Source: Treponema sp.
Lineage (GTDB): Bacteria; Spirochaetota; Spirochaetia; Treponematales; Breznakiellaceae
Assembly: GCA_031284195.1 (NCBI GenBank)
Contig: JAITAI010000299.1
Span: forward strand, 1-6,640
DNA length: 6,640 bases
Direction of reading: 5' to 3'
Shown here: positions 6,059 to 6,640 of the stretch, in pieces
Layout: each line of letters begins with the position of its first letter
Numbering within the stretch: position 1 is the first letter of the stretch
Program-made: the position numbers and the translations under genes
The notes under the pieces: model-generated
What the model saw: only the letters and a program-made list of their open reading frames with translations
The model's database searches: none
Told to the model about the DNA's origin: nothing

Positions 6059-6640
6059 ATGAATATTATACCCCCCTGTACAAACATTGTAAAAAAATAA
6101 TAAATTTTGTTTTTTTTGTTATTAGTTCATTTAGGCTTATTCCGCATTATTTAATATTTAATGTGCATAATAAACGAAGTGTAATTAAAGAGGATATTAA
6201 GCGATGGTTGTCACTTCTCAAAAAAGAAAAATATGGGATACAAATAGGATTTTTGTATCTTATGTCGTTTTTCCGTGATTATAGGAATTTATTTTATAAC
6301 CGTATTGGTTTATTGCAGTATCTTATAAAATTTTTATGCTTGCCAACAAATACGCTATATCTTTCAACAATAAATATTGGTACCGGCTTAATGATAGCAT
6401 AGGTTTTCAACGATAATATATGCAGAATCAATCGGGAAAAATTGCTCAATACGCCAGCAAATTACTGTAGGGAATGAAGGAAATAGAGGAGGTGGGCTTC
6501 CAGTGATCGGCGATAATGTCGAAATTGGGGCAGGTGCAATAATTATTGGTAATATAAAGATAGGAAACAATGTAATGATAGGCGCAAATGCTGTTGTTAC
6601 GAAAGATGTACCTGATGATTGTACTGTAGTTGGAATACCA
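6059..6640 (+). pseudogene. Serine O-acetyltransferase-like (left-handed beta-helix) gene with two apparent frameshifts; 3' end outside window
   Basis: The C-terminal part, read from 6398, has hexapeptide repeats of the serine acetyltransferase type: SIGKNCSIRQQITVG, then VIGDNVEIGAGAIIIGNIKIGNN and VMIGANAVVTKDVP. The N-terminal half lies in another frame (through 6399): SSFRLIPHYLIF, SVIKEDIKRW, FRDYRNLFYNRIG and TLYLSTINIGTGLMIA, the usual front half of the acetyltransferases found in polysaccharide loci. Joined, they give a normal protein of ~194 codons up to the window edge. Such enzymes move acetyl from acetyl-CoA to serine or to a sugar. The frame is broken at 6397-6401, where the catalytic His (His158 of E. 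coli CysE) is expected. It is also broken near the A7 run 6091-6097, between the strong ribosome binding site with ATG 6059 and the main frame. A GTG at 6163 is a poorer start. The gene is AT-rich, unlike the operon, suggesting transfer. Sequencing error or phase variation are alternatives to decay. Confidence 0.78.

Overview
The window looks like part of a spirochaete chromosome, most plausibly a Treponema of moderate G+C content such as the termite-gut lineages. I infer this from three things: the style of the TonB system, a relaxed lipobox, and a 5' partial gene that resembles the C-terminus of the spirochaetal P83/100 family. None of this is proved by the sequence alone. All supported genes are on the + strand.

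Layout. (1) Bases 2-262 are the 3' end of a gene that enters from the left. (2) Bases 263-637 are non-coding but rich in inverted repeats. They include a perfect 10-bp hairpin, a ~60-nt stem-loop, four short segments that can pair in mutually exclusive ways, and a weak hairpin followed by six T. I match this to no known riboswitch family, but it could be a regulatory leader. (3) Bases 638-5578 are a compact five-gene operon: a TonB-dependent outer-membrane receptor, a putative lipoprotein of unknown function, two different ExbD proteins and TonB. The last three are joined by 4-base ATGA overlaps. No ExbB/TolQ gene is present, so the proton-channel subunit must come from elsewhere. (4) Bases 5579-5797 hold nothing I recognise. 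(5) Bases 5798-5958 are two diverged tandem copies of an ~80-bp unit, each with two short-loop hairpins. (6) From about 5960 the DNA becomes visibly AT-rich. It carries a left-handed beta-helix serine acetyltransferase-like gene of the kind found in surface-polysaccharide loci. This gene is interrupted by two apparent frameshifts, one at an A7 run near the start and one at the codon of the expected catalytic histidine, and it runs off the right edge.

How the genes work together. The receptor would bind a substrate at the cell surface. TonB, energised by an ExbB-ExbD complex in the inner membrane, would pull on the receptor plug to drive import. The lipoprotein is probably an envelope accessory of this uptake system. 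The substrate cannot be read from the sequence. The acetyltransferase region looks like a separate, probably acquired and decaying or phase-variable, segment with the hairpin repeats at its border.
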